A DNA stretch of 44,170 nt from Oscillospiraceae bacterium (GTDB lineage Bacteria > Bacillota > Clostridia > Oscillospirales > Acutalibacteraceae). The notes below the pieces were generated by a model. That model worked only from the letters and a program-made list of their open reading frames with translations, was not told where the DNA came from and made no database searches. The stretch spans positions 1 through 44,170 of the forward strand of contig SVOY01000017.1 in the NCBI GenBank assembly GCA_015066105.1. The letters are read 5' to 3'. Shown piece after piece: positions 16,986 through 25,062 of this stretch (position 1 is the first letter of the stretch; every line of letters starts with the position of its first letter). Position numbers and translations under genes: made by a program.

Positions 16986-17448
16986 TTTTACACACCTTAA
17001 TAAAAACGGAGAAGCAGTTATGGTTGACGTTGGACAAAAAAGCGTTACGGAAAGGACTGCCGCCGCCTTCGGCAAAATAAAAATGAAGGAGGAGACCCTT
17101 AGGGCACTGCTGTCAAGTCAGCTGAAAAAGGGCGACGGCCTTGCTACGGCAAGAATTGCCGGCATTATGGGCGGAAAAAGCACATCCTCACTCATACCGC
17201 TTTGTCATAATATTCCCATAGATAAAATTGAAATCACCTTTGACAGCAACGGCAAGGACGAGCTTTACATCTATGCAAGCGCAAAATGCACATACAAAAC
17301 CGGCATTGAAATGGAGGCCCTTACCGCTGTGAGCATAAGCGCGCTGACGGTTTACGATATGTGCAAGGCCATTGACCGTAAAATGGTTATTGAGGAAATA
17401 AGACTGCTTGAAAAAAAAGGCGGAAAGAGTGATTTCAAAAATGATTGA
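16978..17448 (+). CDS. moaC: Cyclic pyranopterin monophosphate synthase MoaC
   Basis: 156 residues, the normal length. With MoaA it converts GTP to cyclic pyranopterin monophosphate. Hallmarks are the early MVDVGQKSVTERTA, the central LIPLCHNIPIDKIEI with its catalytic region, the MEALTAVSISALTVYDMCKA helix and a Lys in the following DRKMVIEEIRLLEKKGGKS. The start is TTG at 16978 with GGAGG about 8 nt upstream, inside the preceding gene. The stop overlaps moaA. No other start fits the N-terminus of the family. Confidence 0.95.
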   Translation: MADFTHLNKNGEAVMVDVGQKSVTERTAAAFGKIKMKEETLRALLSSQLKKGDGLATARIAGIMGGKSTSSLIPLCHNIPIDKIEITFDSNGKDELYIYASAKCTYKTGIEMEALTAVSISALTVYDMCKAIDRKMVIEEIRLLEKKGGKSDFKND

Positions 17449-18391
17449 CAGCTATCAGAGAGACATAAACTATCTGCGGGTTTCTGTTACAAAAAGGTGT
17501 AATCTCAACTGCTCTTACTGCGGTGCAAAAAATGAAGCAAGCGAAGAGCTTACCCCCGCTCAGCTTGAAAAAATTGTGCGAGCCTTTGCCCGTAACGGCA
17601 TAACAAAGGTGCGGCTCACCGGCGGTGAGCCCCTTGTAAGGCAGGATATTGTTGAAATAGCCCAAAGGCTTGCAGGCATAGACGGGATAAAGAAGCTTGC
17701 CGTTACCACCAACGGTATTTTTCTCAAGCGTTATGCCGCCGAGCTGAAAAGGGCAGGTGTTACGGCGGTAAACATCAGCCTTGACACAACGGACAGAGAG
17801 CAGTTCAGAAGCATCACCGGCTATGACGGACTCGATAAGGTTTTTGAGGGTATTGATGAATGTGAAAGAGCAGGTCTTTCGCCCATAAGACTCAACGCCG
17901 TACTCACAAAGGGTAAAAACGAGGACCAGGCGGAAAGCCTTATAAGCATTGCCCGTAACAGAAAAATCGACGTACGCTTTATTGAGCTTATGCCATTTTC
18001 CTCTGACGGAGAAAAGGATGAGCTTGTTGTCACGGGTGAAGAGTTGCTTAAAAAATTCCCTGAGCTTAAGCCATTTGTAAAGGAGAATGCAACAGACTTT
18101 GAAAAAAGCGTTGCCAGGTACTACACGGCTGAAGGCTTTAAGGGCAGGGTCGGCTTTATCACCCCCGTAAGCAACAGCTTCTGCAGTGAGTGCAACCGTA
18201 TAAGACTGCTTTCAGACGGAAAAATAAAGCCTTGTCTTGGCAACAGTGAGGTTTATGATATAAAGGCTTTTCTTGACGACGAGGAAAGACTTGAGCAGGA
18301 AATCAAAAAAATAATACTGTCCAAGCCCCGCGAACACAGCTTCGGCTGCGGTTACGGAAATCATCACGGACTTAATCTTATAGGAGGATAA
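17441..18391 (+). CDS. moaA: GTP 3',8-cyclase MoaA (radical SAM)
   Basis: 316 residues. A radical SAM enzyme for the first step of molybdopterin synthesis. The N-terminal cluster motif CNLNCSYC (Cx3CxxC) comes within the first 30 residues, then LTGGEPLVR. The second cluster near the C-terminus has CSECNRIRLLSDGKIKPC. The protein ends in Gly-Gly, which is required for activity in MoaA. The ATG at 17441 (MIDSYQRDINYLRVS) matches the usual family N-terminus and overlaps the moaC stop by 8 nt. A TTG at 17408 would add an atypical Lys-rich extension and was not used. Confidence 0.95.
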   Translation: MIDSYQRDINYLRVSVTKRCNLNCSYCGAKNEASEELTPAQLEKIVRAFARNGITKVRLTGGEPLVRQDIVEIAQRLAGIDGIKKLAVTTNGIFLKRYAAELKRAGVTAVNISLDTTDREQFRSITGYDGLDKVFEGIDECERAGLSPIRLNAVLTKGKNEDQAESLISIARNRKIDVRFIELMPFSSDGEKDELVVTGEELLKKFPELKPFVKENATDFEKSVARYYTAEGFKGRVGFITPVSNSFCSECNRIRLLSDGKIKPCLGNSEVYDIKAFLDDEERLEQEIKKIILSKPREHSFGCGYGNHHGLNLIGG

Positions 18392-18393
18392 AA

Positions 18394-18828
18394 ATGGCAA
18401 AGGTATTATCAATCAACATAAGCGAAAAAAAGGGCACCCCGAAAACAAAAATCAACCCGGGCGTGCTCATTGAGGATTTTGGTTTTGAGGGTGACGCCCA
18501 TGCAGGAAAATGGCACAGACAGGTAAGCCTTCTTGCAAAAGAAAGCATTGAAAAAAGCAAGGGGCTTCCCACAGACGGACTTTGTCACGGCGTTTTTGCC
18601 GAAAATATAACTACAGAAGGCATTGAGCTTTTTACAATTCCCGTTGGCACCCGACTTCAGGTTGGCGAATGTGTGCTTGAAATCAGCCAGATAGGCAAGG
18701 AATGTCACGACGGCTGTGCCATAAAAAAGCTGGTAGGTCAGTGCGTGATGCCCCGTGAGGGAATTTTCGCAAGAGTAATCAAGGGCGGAAAGGTTTTTGA
18801 GGGCGACAGCATTGATGTGCTGAAATAA
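18394..18828 (+). CDS. MOSC domain protein
   Basis: 144 residues, a single stand-alone MOSC domain. MOSC domains occur in Moco sulfurases and in proteins handling pterin-bound metal or sulfur. Visible features are FEGDAHAGKWHRQVSLLAKE at about 30-50, then LEISQIGKECHDGC and GIFARVIKGGKV, with the conserved Cys of the family. AGGAGG lies just before the ATG, 2 nt past moaA, so it is the last gene of the tup-moe-moa operon. Whether it sulfurates or sorts cofactor is not known. Confidence 0.9.
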   Translation: MAKVLSINISEKKGTPKTKINPGVLIEDFGFEGDAHAGKWHRQVSLLAKESIEKSKGLPTDGLCHGVFAENITTEGIELFTIPVGTRLQVGECVLEISQIGKECHDGCAIKKLVGQCVMPREGIFARVIKGGKVFEGDSIDVLK

Positions 18829-18842
18829 AGTGAAAAAATATG

Positions 18843-18890
18843 AAACAGATGTAATTCAAGGTGTTGTATACCCTTAAATTACATCTGTTT
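18843..18890. terminator. Bidirectional terminator between MOSC gene and birA
   Basis: A long stem AAACAGATGTAATT/AATTACATCTGTTT, extended inward by AAGG/CCTT, lies between convergent genes. T-rich tails occur on both strands, so it can serve both transcripts. Confidence 0.75.
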
Positions 18891-18917
18891 TAAGTTTATG
18901 TATATTTTACTGCCACC

Positions 18918-19688
18918 CTAAAGGGCTGAATTCAGTACCCTTTCACTGCCGTCGGGCAGTTTCAGCTTAAGGCGGCACGTATCGTCAATTCCGATAATTC
19001 TGCCCTTAAATTCTTCTTCGTCCTCTTTTACGGTTATTTCTTCATTCAGGCCGAAAAGCCTCTGTGAATATTCCCTTATAAACTCCTTTTCCGTCAGGCT
19101 GCGGTAATATAACATAAATTCATTTATGATTTCACCGATAAGACGGTTTTTGATGTCGCAGCCCTTTTTGCCGAGTGCCGTTGCAATATCCTTCAATTCA
19201 TCGGGAAAGCCGCCCTCGGGCTCACTAAGGTTAATGCCGATACCTACAACCGCCCATTCAACCCTTCTGCCGTCCTTTGATAAATGTGCCTGAGTCAGAA
19301 TTCCCCCAACCTTTTTTCCGTCAAGGTAAAGGTCGTTGACCCATTTAATCTGCAGGCTTATACCTATTAGCCTTTCAACCGCCTTTGCACAGCTTACAGC
19401 CGCCATTGTTGTTAAAAGGGTGCACTCCTCGGGAGTGTAGGCGGGTCTTAAAAGGAGGCTCATATATATTCCCGTGCCCCCGGGCGAAAAAAAGCTTCTG
19501 CCCTTGGTGCCCCTGCCCTTTGTCTGCTTTTCGGCAACAAGAAGGGATACTTCCCCCTCACCTTTTGCGGCACGCCTTTTCATTTCATCGTTTGTTGAGT
19601 CAATTATATCTACTGCTTCTGCTTTTATATCCCCCACATAGTCGGCAAGATATTTTTTTATCATTTTTTCATCTGCACGTTCCTTCAA
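18918..19688 (-). CDS. birA: Biotin-protein ligase (class I BirA)
   Basis: 256 residues. It attaches biotin via biotinyl-5'-AMP to carrier proteins, here most obviously the decarboxylase carrier at 22699-23076. Catalytic segments are KQTKGRGTKGRSFFSPGG (about 54-71), IQIKW-like LQIKWVNDLYLDGKKVGGIL and GIGINL. It lacks the N-terminal helix-turn-helix of class II BirA, so it should not repress biotin genes. The start is TTG at 19688 with GAGGTGA about 8 nt upstream. It lies downstream of the decarboxylase operon on the same strand, separated by a hairpin, so linkage is functional rather than strictly operonic. Confidence 0.93.
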   Translation of the reverse strand: MKERADEKMIKKYLADYVGDIKAEAVDIIDSTNDEMKRRAAKGEGEVSLLVAEKQTKGRGTKGRSFFSPGGTGIYMSLLLRPAYTPEECTLLTTMAAVSCAKAVERLIGISLQIKWVNDLYLDGKKVGGILTQAHLSKDGRRVEWAVVGIGINLSEPEGGFPDELKDIATALGKKGCDIKNRLIGEIINEFMLYYRSLTEKEFIREYSQRLFGLNEEITVKEDEEEFKGRIIGIDDTCRLKLKLPDGSERVLNSAL

Positions 19689-19777
19689 GCCGCATCACCT
19701 CTTTTTCCGCCTTTTATTTTAACACGAAAGTGCCGTCAATTACAATATGTTTCACTCTTTTGCCCAACAGTAAAATC

Positions 19778-19807
19778 AGCTCAGCGCCCTTGAAGGAATG
19801 CTGAGCT
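19778..19807. terminator. Terminator at the end of the decarboxylase operon
   Basis: A perfect 8-bp AGCTCAGC/GCTGAGCT stem starts 13 nt past the stop of the last beta subunit gene. The T-rich run is on the plus strand (TTTCTTTTTT). On the minus strand it is followed by GATTTTACTG. Confidence 0.55.
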
Positions 19808-19819
19808 TTCTTTTTTATA

Positions 19820-21013
19820 TTACTTTCCGCCAAACATTGCAAGAAGGAAGCCCGCCGCAACAGCAGAGCCGATAACACCTGCAACATTGGGACCCATTGC
19901 ATGCATAAGAAGGAAGTTTTTCGGATTATACTTTCTGCCCTCGTTCTGAGCAACGCGGGCCGCCATGGGAACAGCGGAAACGCCGGCCGCGCCGATAAGA
20001 GGATTAACCTTACCGCCCGTAATGACGTAAAGCAGCTTACCGAGAAGAAGTCCGCCGGCCGTTGAAAATGCAAAGGCAATAAGGCCGAGAATAACAATTT
20101 TGATGGTTCCCCACTGAAGGAAGGTCTGACCGTTGGTTGTTGCACCGACGGTGAGGCCGAGCATAATTGTAACAATGTTCATAAGAGCGTTCTGAGCCGT
20201 ATCAGAAAGCCTGTCAACAACACCGCACTCCTTGAAAAGGTTACCCAGCATAAGGAAGCCCAGAAGAGGAGCAACCGAAGGAAGAATAAAGGCGCATATT
20301 ACAAGAACAACAACGGGGAAAATAATCTTCTCTGTTTTTGAAACCTTGCGAAGCTGCTTCATTTCCACCTTGCGTTCCTTTTCCGTTGTAAGAGCCTTCA
20401 TAATGGGAGGCTGAATAAAGGGAATAAGAGCCATGTAGGAATAGGCCGCAACAGCAATAGGTCCTAAAAGATGACCTGCAAGCTTGCCCGTAAGGAAAAT
20501 AGCTGTGGGGCCGTCTGCACCGCCGATGATTGCGATTGATGCCGCCTCATTAGGCTCAAAGCCGAGAAGAATTGCAATAACAAAGGCAACATAAATACCA
20601 AGCTGTGCCGCCGCACCGAGAATAAGTGACATCGGGTTTGAAAGAAGAGGACCGAAATCCGTCATACAACCGATGCCGAGGAAAATGATACACGGGAAAA
20701 TGCTGGATTTAACGCCCGCATAAATGAGCCTCAGAACACCGCTGTCATACCAATGGGCGCCTTCAATAATATTGGTGGTATCCATAAGACCCGTAGGGTC
20801 ATCCATAAGTCCTGCGCCGGGGAGGTTTGCAAGAAGAATACCGAAAGCAATGGGCACAAGAAGAAGGGGCTCGCATTTTTTTGCAATTGCAAAATACAAG
20901 AGCACAAAAGCAACGGCAATCATTACAAGGTTCTGCCACAGGAAGGTTCCGTTATCGAAAAGAGCATAAAAGCCCGAGGATTCCCATAAGCCGATAAGCA
21001 CGTCCTTAATCAT
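19820..21013 (-). CDS. oadB: Sodium-pumping decarboxylase beta subunit (second copy)
   Basis: 397 residues, a multi-span membrane protein that couples decarboxylation of carboxybiotin to sodium export. The OadB hallmark [18 protein letters not shown] lies at about residues 167-184, followed by [20 protein letters not shown]. The C-terminus [18 protein letters not shown] and [17 protein letters not shown] are also typical. It has an N-terminal extension of about 30 residues relative to the other beta subunit. The start overlaps the stop of the second gamma-like gene (ATGA). Two beta subunits in one operon is unusual. Confidence 0.93.
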   Translation of the reverse strand: MIKDVLIGLWESSGFYALFDNGTFLWQNLVMIAVAFVLLYFAIAKKCEPLLLVPIAFGILLANLPGAGLMDDPTGLMDTTNIIEGAHWYDSGVLRLIYAGVKSSIFPCIIFLGIGCMTDFGPLLSNPMSLILGAAAQLGIYVAFVIAILLGFEPNEAASIAIIGGADGPTAIFLTGKLAGHLLGPIAVAAYSYMALIPFIQPPIMKALTTEKERKVEMKQLRKVSKTEKIIFPVVVLVICAFILPSVAPLLGFLMLGNLFKECGVVDRLSDTAQNALMNIVTIMLGLTVGATTNGQTFLQWGTIKIVILGLIAFAFSTAGGLLLGKLLYVITGGKVNPLIGAAGVSAVPMAARVAQNEGRKYNPKNFLLMHAMGPNVAGVIGSAVAAGFLLAMFGGK

Positions 21014-21357
21014 TTCACGCTCTCTCCTTTCCCGTCTTCTCCGATATATTTTATTGCCTTGAAGCGAAGTCTTTCAAGGGGGATTCCGCTTTTTTGCGAA
21101 ACAATTGCCATAATAACGGCCGCTGACTTTTCATCTGTGTCAATAAGCTCAACCTCAGGCTCGGCAATAACCGCTAAAGGCTGTTCGGGCTGTTCGGTAT
21201 TTTTCGAAGCAAAGGATGCTTCAACCGAACGGATAACCTTTGAAACAAGAACTATCAGCAAGGCAATAATGGCAAGAATAATTATAACCGTAACAATGCC
21301 TATAAGCGAAACAGCAACAGCTTCACCAAGCGGCATTTTGATATTCAGCATAAGCAT
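21010..21357 (-). CDS. OadG-like gamma subunit (second gamma-like protein)
   Basis: 115 residues. A single N-terminal membrane span ([20 protein letters not shown]), a linker, then a C-terminal segment [19 protein letters not shown] typical of sodium-pump decarboxylase gamma subunits, which hold the complex together and bind a metal. The ATG at 21357 is preferred: AGGAG touches the upstream ATG at 21363 and leaves 6 nt to this one. It is translationally coupled to the second beta subunit. The C-terminal domain is clearly homologous to that of the gene at 23081-23449. Confidence 0.82.
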   Translation of the reverse strand: MLMLNIKMPLGEAVAVSLIGIVTVIIILAIIALLIVLVSKVIRSVEASFASKNTEQPEQPLAVIAEPEVELIDTDEKSAAVIMAIVSQKSGIPLERLRFKAIKYIGEDGKGESVK

Positions 21358-21379
21358 ATACATCTCCTGACATTCAAAA

Positions 21380-21409
21380 GGGCTATCCCTGTTTTTTCAG
21401 GCATAGCCC
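21380..21409 (-). terminator. Intra-operon hairpin (attenuator-like)
   Basis: Stem GGGCTAT/ATAGCCC extended by CCCTG/CAGG lies between the 47-residue protein gene and the second gamma gene. On the minus strand it is followed by TTTTG. It may reduce transcription into the second gamma/beta pair. Confidence 0.55.
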
Positions 21410-21417
21410 CCTGTTTT

Positions 21418-21561
21418 TTATTTACCCTTCTTTTCGGGAAGGTTGTTCAAAGCATTAACGAAGATAACAATAATTCCCGTTACAACGAAAATGCCCAGCA
21501 TACCCTTGCCCATATAAGGAAGTGATGCAAGAAATGCTTCAAAATCAACAGCAAAATTCAT
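21418..21561 (-). CDS. 47-residue single-span membrane protein in decarboxylase operon
   Basis: A small ORF with a strong GGGAGGAG ribosome binding site about 8-10 nt before its ATG. The product starts MNFAVDFEAFLASLPYMGKG, has one hydrophobic span (about 20-38, rich in Ile/Val) and ends in NNLPEKKGK. It sits between the first beta subunit and an intra-operon hairpin, 15 nt after the beta stop. The position suggests a small accessory subunit of the sodium pump, comparable to the delta/gamma-type small subunits of related decarboxylases. No specific family is recognised, but the start signal and operon placement argue that it is real. Confidence 0.75.
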   Translation of the reverse strand: MNFAVDFEAFLASLPYMGKGMLGIFVVTGIIVIFVNALNNLPEKKGK

Positions 21562-21576
21562 ATTTCTTCTCCTCCC

Positions 21577-22683
21577 TTATTTACTGAAGAATGTAAGGAT
21601 GAGACCGCCGGCAATAACCGAAGCAATCTGTCCCGAAACATTAACACCTATTGAATGCATAAGAAGGAAGTTCTGATTATCCTCCTCAAGGCCCATCTTA
21701 TGAACAACACGTGCCGACATGGGGAATGCGGAAATACCTGCGGCACCAATCATGGGATTGATTTTCTTTTTTGAGAAAAGGTTCATAAACTTTGCGAGCA
21801 TAACACCTGCAAAGGTATCGAAGATGAAGGCGAAAAGACCCAGTCCGATAATAAGAATGGTGTCAAACTTAAGGAAGTCCTCTGCACGCATCTGAGAAGC
21901 GATGGTAAGGCCGAGGAAGATTGTGATGAGGTTTGCAAGAACCTTCTGTGCCGTTTCCGAAAGTGAGTTGAGAACACCGCATTCACGGATAAGGTTACCG
22001 AACATAAGGAAGCCGATAAGAGCAACCGCATCAGGAGCAACAAGACCTACAATAATTGTAACAACAATGGGGAAGAGAATCTTTGTAAGCCTTGAGGGCT
22101 GCTTGCCCTGGGTGTTATCCATACGGATAAGGCGTTCCTTTTTTGTGGTGCAAAGCTTGATGATGGGCGGCTGAATGAGGGGCACAAGAGCCATATATGA
22201 ATAAGCCGCAACCATAATTGCACCTATGTATTTTGAGCCCAGCTCCATTGAAACCGCAATAGCCGTAGGGCCGTCTGCCGCACCGATAATACCGATTGAA
22301 GCGGCGTCCTTGATATCAAAGCCCATAAGTGATGCAAGGCAGAGGGTAAAGAAAATACCAAACTGTGCCGCCGCACCGAAAAGCATAAGCTTCGGGTTTG
22401 TAAGCAAGGGTGTAAAGTCAATCATAGCACCGATACCGATGAAAAGAATAAGGGGCATAAGCTCACCGAATTCATTTGAGATACCGAATTTGAAAATGAC
22501 GTCAATAACGTGCTGTGCACCTGAGTTGGGAAGGTTGATAAGAATTGCACCGAAGCCCATAGGAAGAAGAAGTGAGGGCTCCATTTCCTTTTTGATTGCA
22601 AGGTAGATAAGGACGGCGCCTATAACCCACATTGCAATCTCTTTCCATTCAAGGGTAACGAAATTTGCAAACAAGTCAGCCAT
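21577..22683 (-). CDS. oadB: Sodium-pumping decarboxylase beta subunit (first copy)
   Basis: 368 residues with around ten hydrophobic spans. The motif reads IIGAADGPTAIAVSMELG (GAADGPT instead of GGADGPT in the other copy), followed by YSYMALVPLIQPPIIKLCTT. The C-terminus has NPMIGAAGISAFPMSARV and HSIGVNVSGQIASV. These match the OadB/GcdB/MmdB family, which uses the Asp of this motif in sodium transport. The two copies share the same architecture but differ widely in sequence, so this is an old paralogy or separate acquisition rather than a recent duplication. GGAGG precedes the ATG. Confidence 0.93.
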   Translation of the reverse strand: MADLFANFVTLEWKEIAMWVIGAVLIYLAIKKEMEPSLLLPMGFGAILINLPNSGAQHVIDVIFKFGISNEFGELMPLILFIGIGAMIDFTPLLTNPKLMLFGAAAQFGIFFTLCLASLMGFDIKDAASIGIIGAADGPTAIAVSMELGSKYIGAIMVAAYSYMALVPLIQPPIIKLCTTKKERLIRMDNTQGKQPSRLTKILFPIVVTIIVGLVAPDAVALIGFLMFGNLIRECGVLNSLSETAQKVLANLITIFLGLTIASQMRAEDFLKFDTILIIGLGLFAFIFDTFAGVMLAKFMNLFSKKKINPMIGAAGISAFPMSARVVHKMGLEEDNQNFLLMHSIGVNVSGQIASVIAGGLILTFFSK

Positions 22684-22698
22684 TTAACGTACCTCCGA

Positions 22699-23076
22699 TT
22701 AAATTACGATAAGAATATCGTCAGTATTAACCGTTGAGCCCTTTGAAACAAGAATCTGCTTTACTGTACCGTCGCAGGGGGCAACGATATCGTTTTCCAT
22801 TTTCATAGCTTCAAGAATCATAAGCACGTCGCCTGATTTTACAGCCTGACCTGCAGCAACGCTTACGCTGAGAATTGTGCCGGGCATGGGTGCAGGGATT
22901 GTTGTGCCTTCAGCTGAAGCTGTCTGCACAGCTGCGGGGGCAGGTGCCGCTGCGGGTGCTGCAACGGGTGCTGCAACGGGTGCTGCCGCAGCGGCCGTTA
23001 CGTTAGTAACAACTGCTTCCTGCTCTGTTACCTCTACCTCGTAATTTTTTCCGTTTAAATTAACTACATATTTCAT
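22699..23076 (-). CDS. Biotin carboxyl carrier protein
   Basis: 125 residues. The N-terminal segment MKYVVNLNGKNYEVEV leads into an Ala/Pro-rich flexible linker (about 30-60) and a biotinyl domain with the EAMKMEN motif, whose Lys is biotinylated. It swings carboxybiotin from the alpha subunit (separate gene at 23462-24838) to the beta subunits. The start at 23076 is fixed by GGAGG 9 nt upstream. The longer open frame to 23235 overlaps the preceding gamma-like gene and has no family similarity. The separate carrier explains why the alpha subunit lacks a C-terminal biotin domain. Confidence 0.94.
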   Translation of the reverse strand: MKYVVNLNGKNYEVEVTEQEAVVTNVTAAAAAPVAAPVAAPAAAPAPAAVQTASAEGTTIPAPMPGTILSVSVAAGQAVKSGDVLMILEAMKMENDIVAPCDGTVKQILVSKGSTVNTDDILIVI

Positions 23077-23080
23077 AATA

Positions 23081-23449
23081 TCAGTCCTCCATAAGCTTAA
23101 TTGAATCGAACCTGAGTCTGTTAAGGGGTATGCCGGTTTTGTGAGAAACAATCGCCATAATAACTGCGGCTTCCTTTTCTTCAACGCCGACAAGAACGGG
23201 TCCTGCGTATACCGCCTGAACGGGAGTGTCCGCAACGGGACGGGTCGGTGTTTCTATTACTGCCACAGCTTCGGCAGGGAGTGCTTTTCTTCGTATTGCC
23301 TTGGCAATATAAACATAGGCTACAAATAAAACGCCTAAAAATGACACGAATATTGCGGGCAAGGGGAGATCGCCTGCAATGGTAATTACCGTAGGACCGT
23401 CTGCACCGCCGATTATTGCAACTGAAAGCAAGTTAAGTACAGTCTGCAT
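23081..23449 (-). CDS. Gamma-like subunit carrying the beta-subunit GGADGPT motif
   Basis: 122 residues. The C-terminal part ([19 protein letters not shown]) is homologous to the gamma-like protein at 21010-21357. The N-terminus is unexpected: [18 protein letters not shown], nearly the sodium-site motif of OadB, followed by one membrane span (about 30-50, IFVSFLGVLFVAYVYIAKA). So this protein seems to be a gamma subunit joined to a beta-type re-entrant motif. It lies between the alpha subunit and the biotin carrier, with tight spacing. It could modify the transport path of the complex, but that is inference. Confidence 0.82.
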   Translation of the reverse strand: MQTVLNLLSVAIIGGADGPTVITIAGDLPLPAIFVSFLGVLFVAYVYIAKAIRRKALPAEAVAVIETPTRPVADTPVQAVYAGPVLVGVEEKEAAVIMAIVSHKTGIPLNRLRFDSIKLMED

Positions 23450-23461
23450 CTGTGCGCCTCC

Positions 23462-24838
23462 TTATACTTCTCTTATTGTATATCTGAAGGTGTTTCTTTC
23501 CTTTTCGTCACGCTTGTCGAAGTAGGCTTCGGCCTGAGCGGGGAATGCGATATATGAAAGAACGTCTTCATCACTTTTTGCCTTGTCGCCTATTTCAGCC
23601 TTTGCCTTTTCAAAATAAGGCTCAAGGGTATCTGCAAAGCGGCAGGTAACGGGCTCCTCATCGCCGAGGATTTTCTTTGCAAGCTCGGCGTTAACCTCAC
23701 CGGGTGCCTTACCGTAAAAGCCGAAGAAATAGTTTTTGATTTCCTTTGATACATTCTTGTATCTTTCACCTGCAAGAACATTCTGTGTAGCCTGAACGCC
23801 GACCATCTGACTCATAGGTGTAACAAGCGGAGGATAACCGAGGTCCTCACGGACTCTGGGCACCTCAAGAAGCACCTCTTCAAACTTATCAAGCTTGCCT
23901 GCGGCTGTAAGCTGAGCCACAAGGTTTGAAAGCATACCGCCGGGAACCTGATAGGAAAGAGCGTCTGTATCCGTTGCAAGAACAACGGGATTGAGAAGGC
24001 CGCTTTCAAGCGCCTTTGCTCTTACGGGCTTGAAGAAATCGTTGATTTTCTTAAGCACGTCCATATCCACGCCGACCTCGTAGCCCTGCTGCTTGAAGGA
24101 GTAAACAAGGGTTTCTGTCGGGGGCTGTGATGTGCCGCCCGAGAAGCAGGAAATTGCGGTATCTATAACATCTGCACCGGCCTCAACAGCCTTCTGAAGT
24201 GTGAGTGCACCGAGGCCCGTTGTTGAGTGAGTATGCACAACAAGGGGAAGCTTTACCTCTGCCTTTATGGCCTTGACAAGGTCGTATGCCTCCTGGGGAC
24301 CCATAATGCCTGCCATATCCTTGATGCAGATTGACATAACGCCCATCTTTTCCATCTCTTTTGCAAGCTCAACATACTTTTCCAGAGAATGAATGGGAGA
24401 AAGCGTGTAGCAGATTGTGCCCGAGGGATGTGCACCGCACTTAAGGGTTTCGTCAACGGCAACCTCAATGTTACGAAGGTCGTTGAGGGCGTCAAAAATA
24501 CGGATAATATCAATTCCGTTTTCAACGCTCTTTCTGATAAAGGCGCGTACAACATCATCGGGATAATGCTTGTAGCCGAGAAGGTTCTGACCTCTTAAAA
24601 GCATCTGAAGCTTTGTGTTCGGGCAGGCCTTGCGGATTTTTCTGAGTCTCTCCCAAGGGTCTTCATTAAGATAACGAAGGCAGGAGTCGAAGGTAGCACC
24701 GCCCCAGCACTCAAGTGAATAGTAGCCTGCCTTATCAAGCTCGCTGAGAACGGGCTCAAAATCAGCAAAGGGCATACGGGTTGCAATCAGGGACTGGTTA
24801 GCGTCACGGAGAATTGTTTCTGTGAATTGTACTTTCAA
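23462..24838 (-). CDS. oadA: Oxaloacetate decarboxylase alpha subunit / pyruvate carboxylase B-type carboxyltransferase
   Basis: 458 residues. A carboxyltransferase of the HMGL-like/PYC_OADA family. It should take CO2 from oxaloacetate to biotin in the cytoplasm. Features are ETILRDANQSLIATRM (catalytic Asp), LECWGGATFD, CIKDMAGIMGP with the carboxylated Lys, and zinc ligands in VVHTHSTTGLG. The final biotinyl domain of full-length OadA is absent and is replaced by the separate carrier. The start is TTG at 24838 after GGGGTGA. It is the first gene of the operon. With no methylmalonyl-CoA or glutaconyl-CoA carboxyltransferase near, oxaloacetate is the likely substrate. Confidence 0.94.
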   Translation of the reverse strand: MKVQFTETILRDANQSLIATRMPFADFEPVLSELDKAGYYSLECWGGATFDSCLRYLNEDPWERLRKIRKACPNTKLQMLLRGQNLLGYKHYPDDVVRAFIRKSVENGIDIIRIFDALNDLRNIEVAVDETLKCGAHPSGTICYTLSPIHSLEKYVELAKEMEKMGVMSICIKDMAGIMGPQEAYDLVKAIKAEVKLPLVVHTHSTTGLGALTLQKAVEAGADVIDTAISCFSGGTSQPPTETLVYSFKQQGYEVGVDMDVLKKINDFFKPVRAKALESGLLNPVVLATDTDALSYQVPGGMLSNLVAQLTAAGKLDKFEEVLLEVPRVREDLGYPPLVTPMSQMVGVQATQNVLAGERYKNVSKEIKNYFFGFYGKAPGEVNAELAKKILGDEEPVTCRFADTLEPYFEKAKAEIGDKAKSDEDVLSYIAFPAQAEAYFDKRDEKERNTFRYTIREV

Positions 24839-24916
24839 ATTATCACCCCATAGTTTAATATTTTTAATATTCGTTTATTTCATTTAAAATTAAACACAAA
24901 TTTTTCGCTATTTTAT

Positions 24917-24945
24917 ATCATACAAAAAAAACTGAAAAATTTCAA
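24917..24945 (-). promoter_or_regulatory. Promoter of the decarboxylase operon
   Basis: TTGAAA (24940-24945) and TATGAT (24917-24922) are spaced 17 nt on the minus strand, about 80 nt before oadA. The flanking sequence is very AT-rich. No operator or riboswitch was recognised. Confidence 0.6.
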
Positions 24946-25013
24946 CTCTTTTTTTACTTTTTCTCAAAATTTTAGGTATTTTATTTATCAACAACAGCTA
25001 AGAAAGAACAAAA

Positions 25014-25043
25014 CTGCCGGGCACCCGTAAAAGCACCCGACAG
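25014..25043 (-). terminator. Terminator of the PRTase-like gene
   Basis: A GC-rich stem (CTGTCGGG/CCCGGCAG with one wobble) followed on the minus strand by TTTTGTTC, 20 nt past the stop at 25063. Confidence 0.65.
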
Positions 25044-25062
25044 AACGCTTATTGAATTTTTA

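Noticed and set aside
23077..23235. Longer N-terminus for the biotin carrier protein
   Set aside because: It would overlap the upstream gamma-like gene by more than 150 nt and has no family similarity. A strong ribosome binding site precedes the start at 23076.
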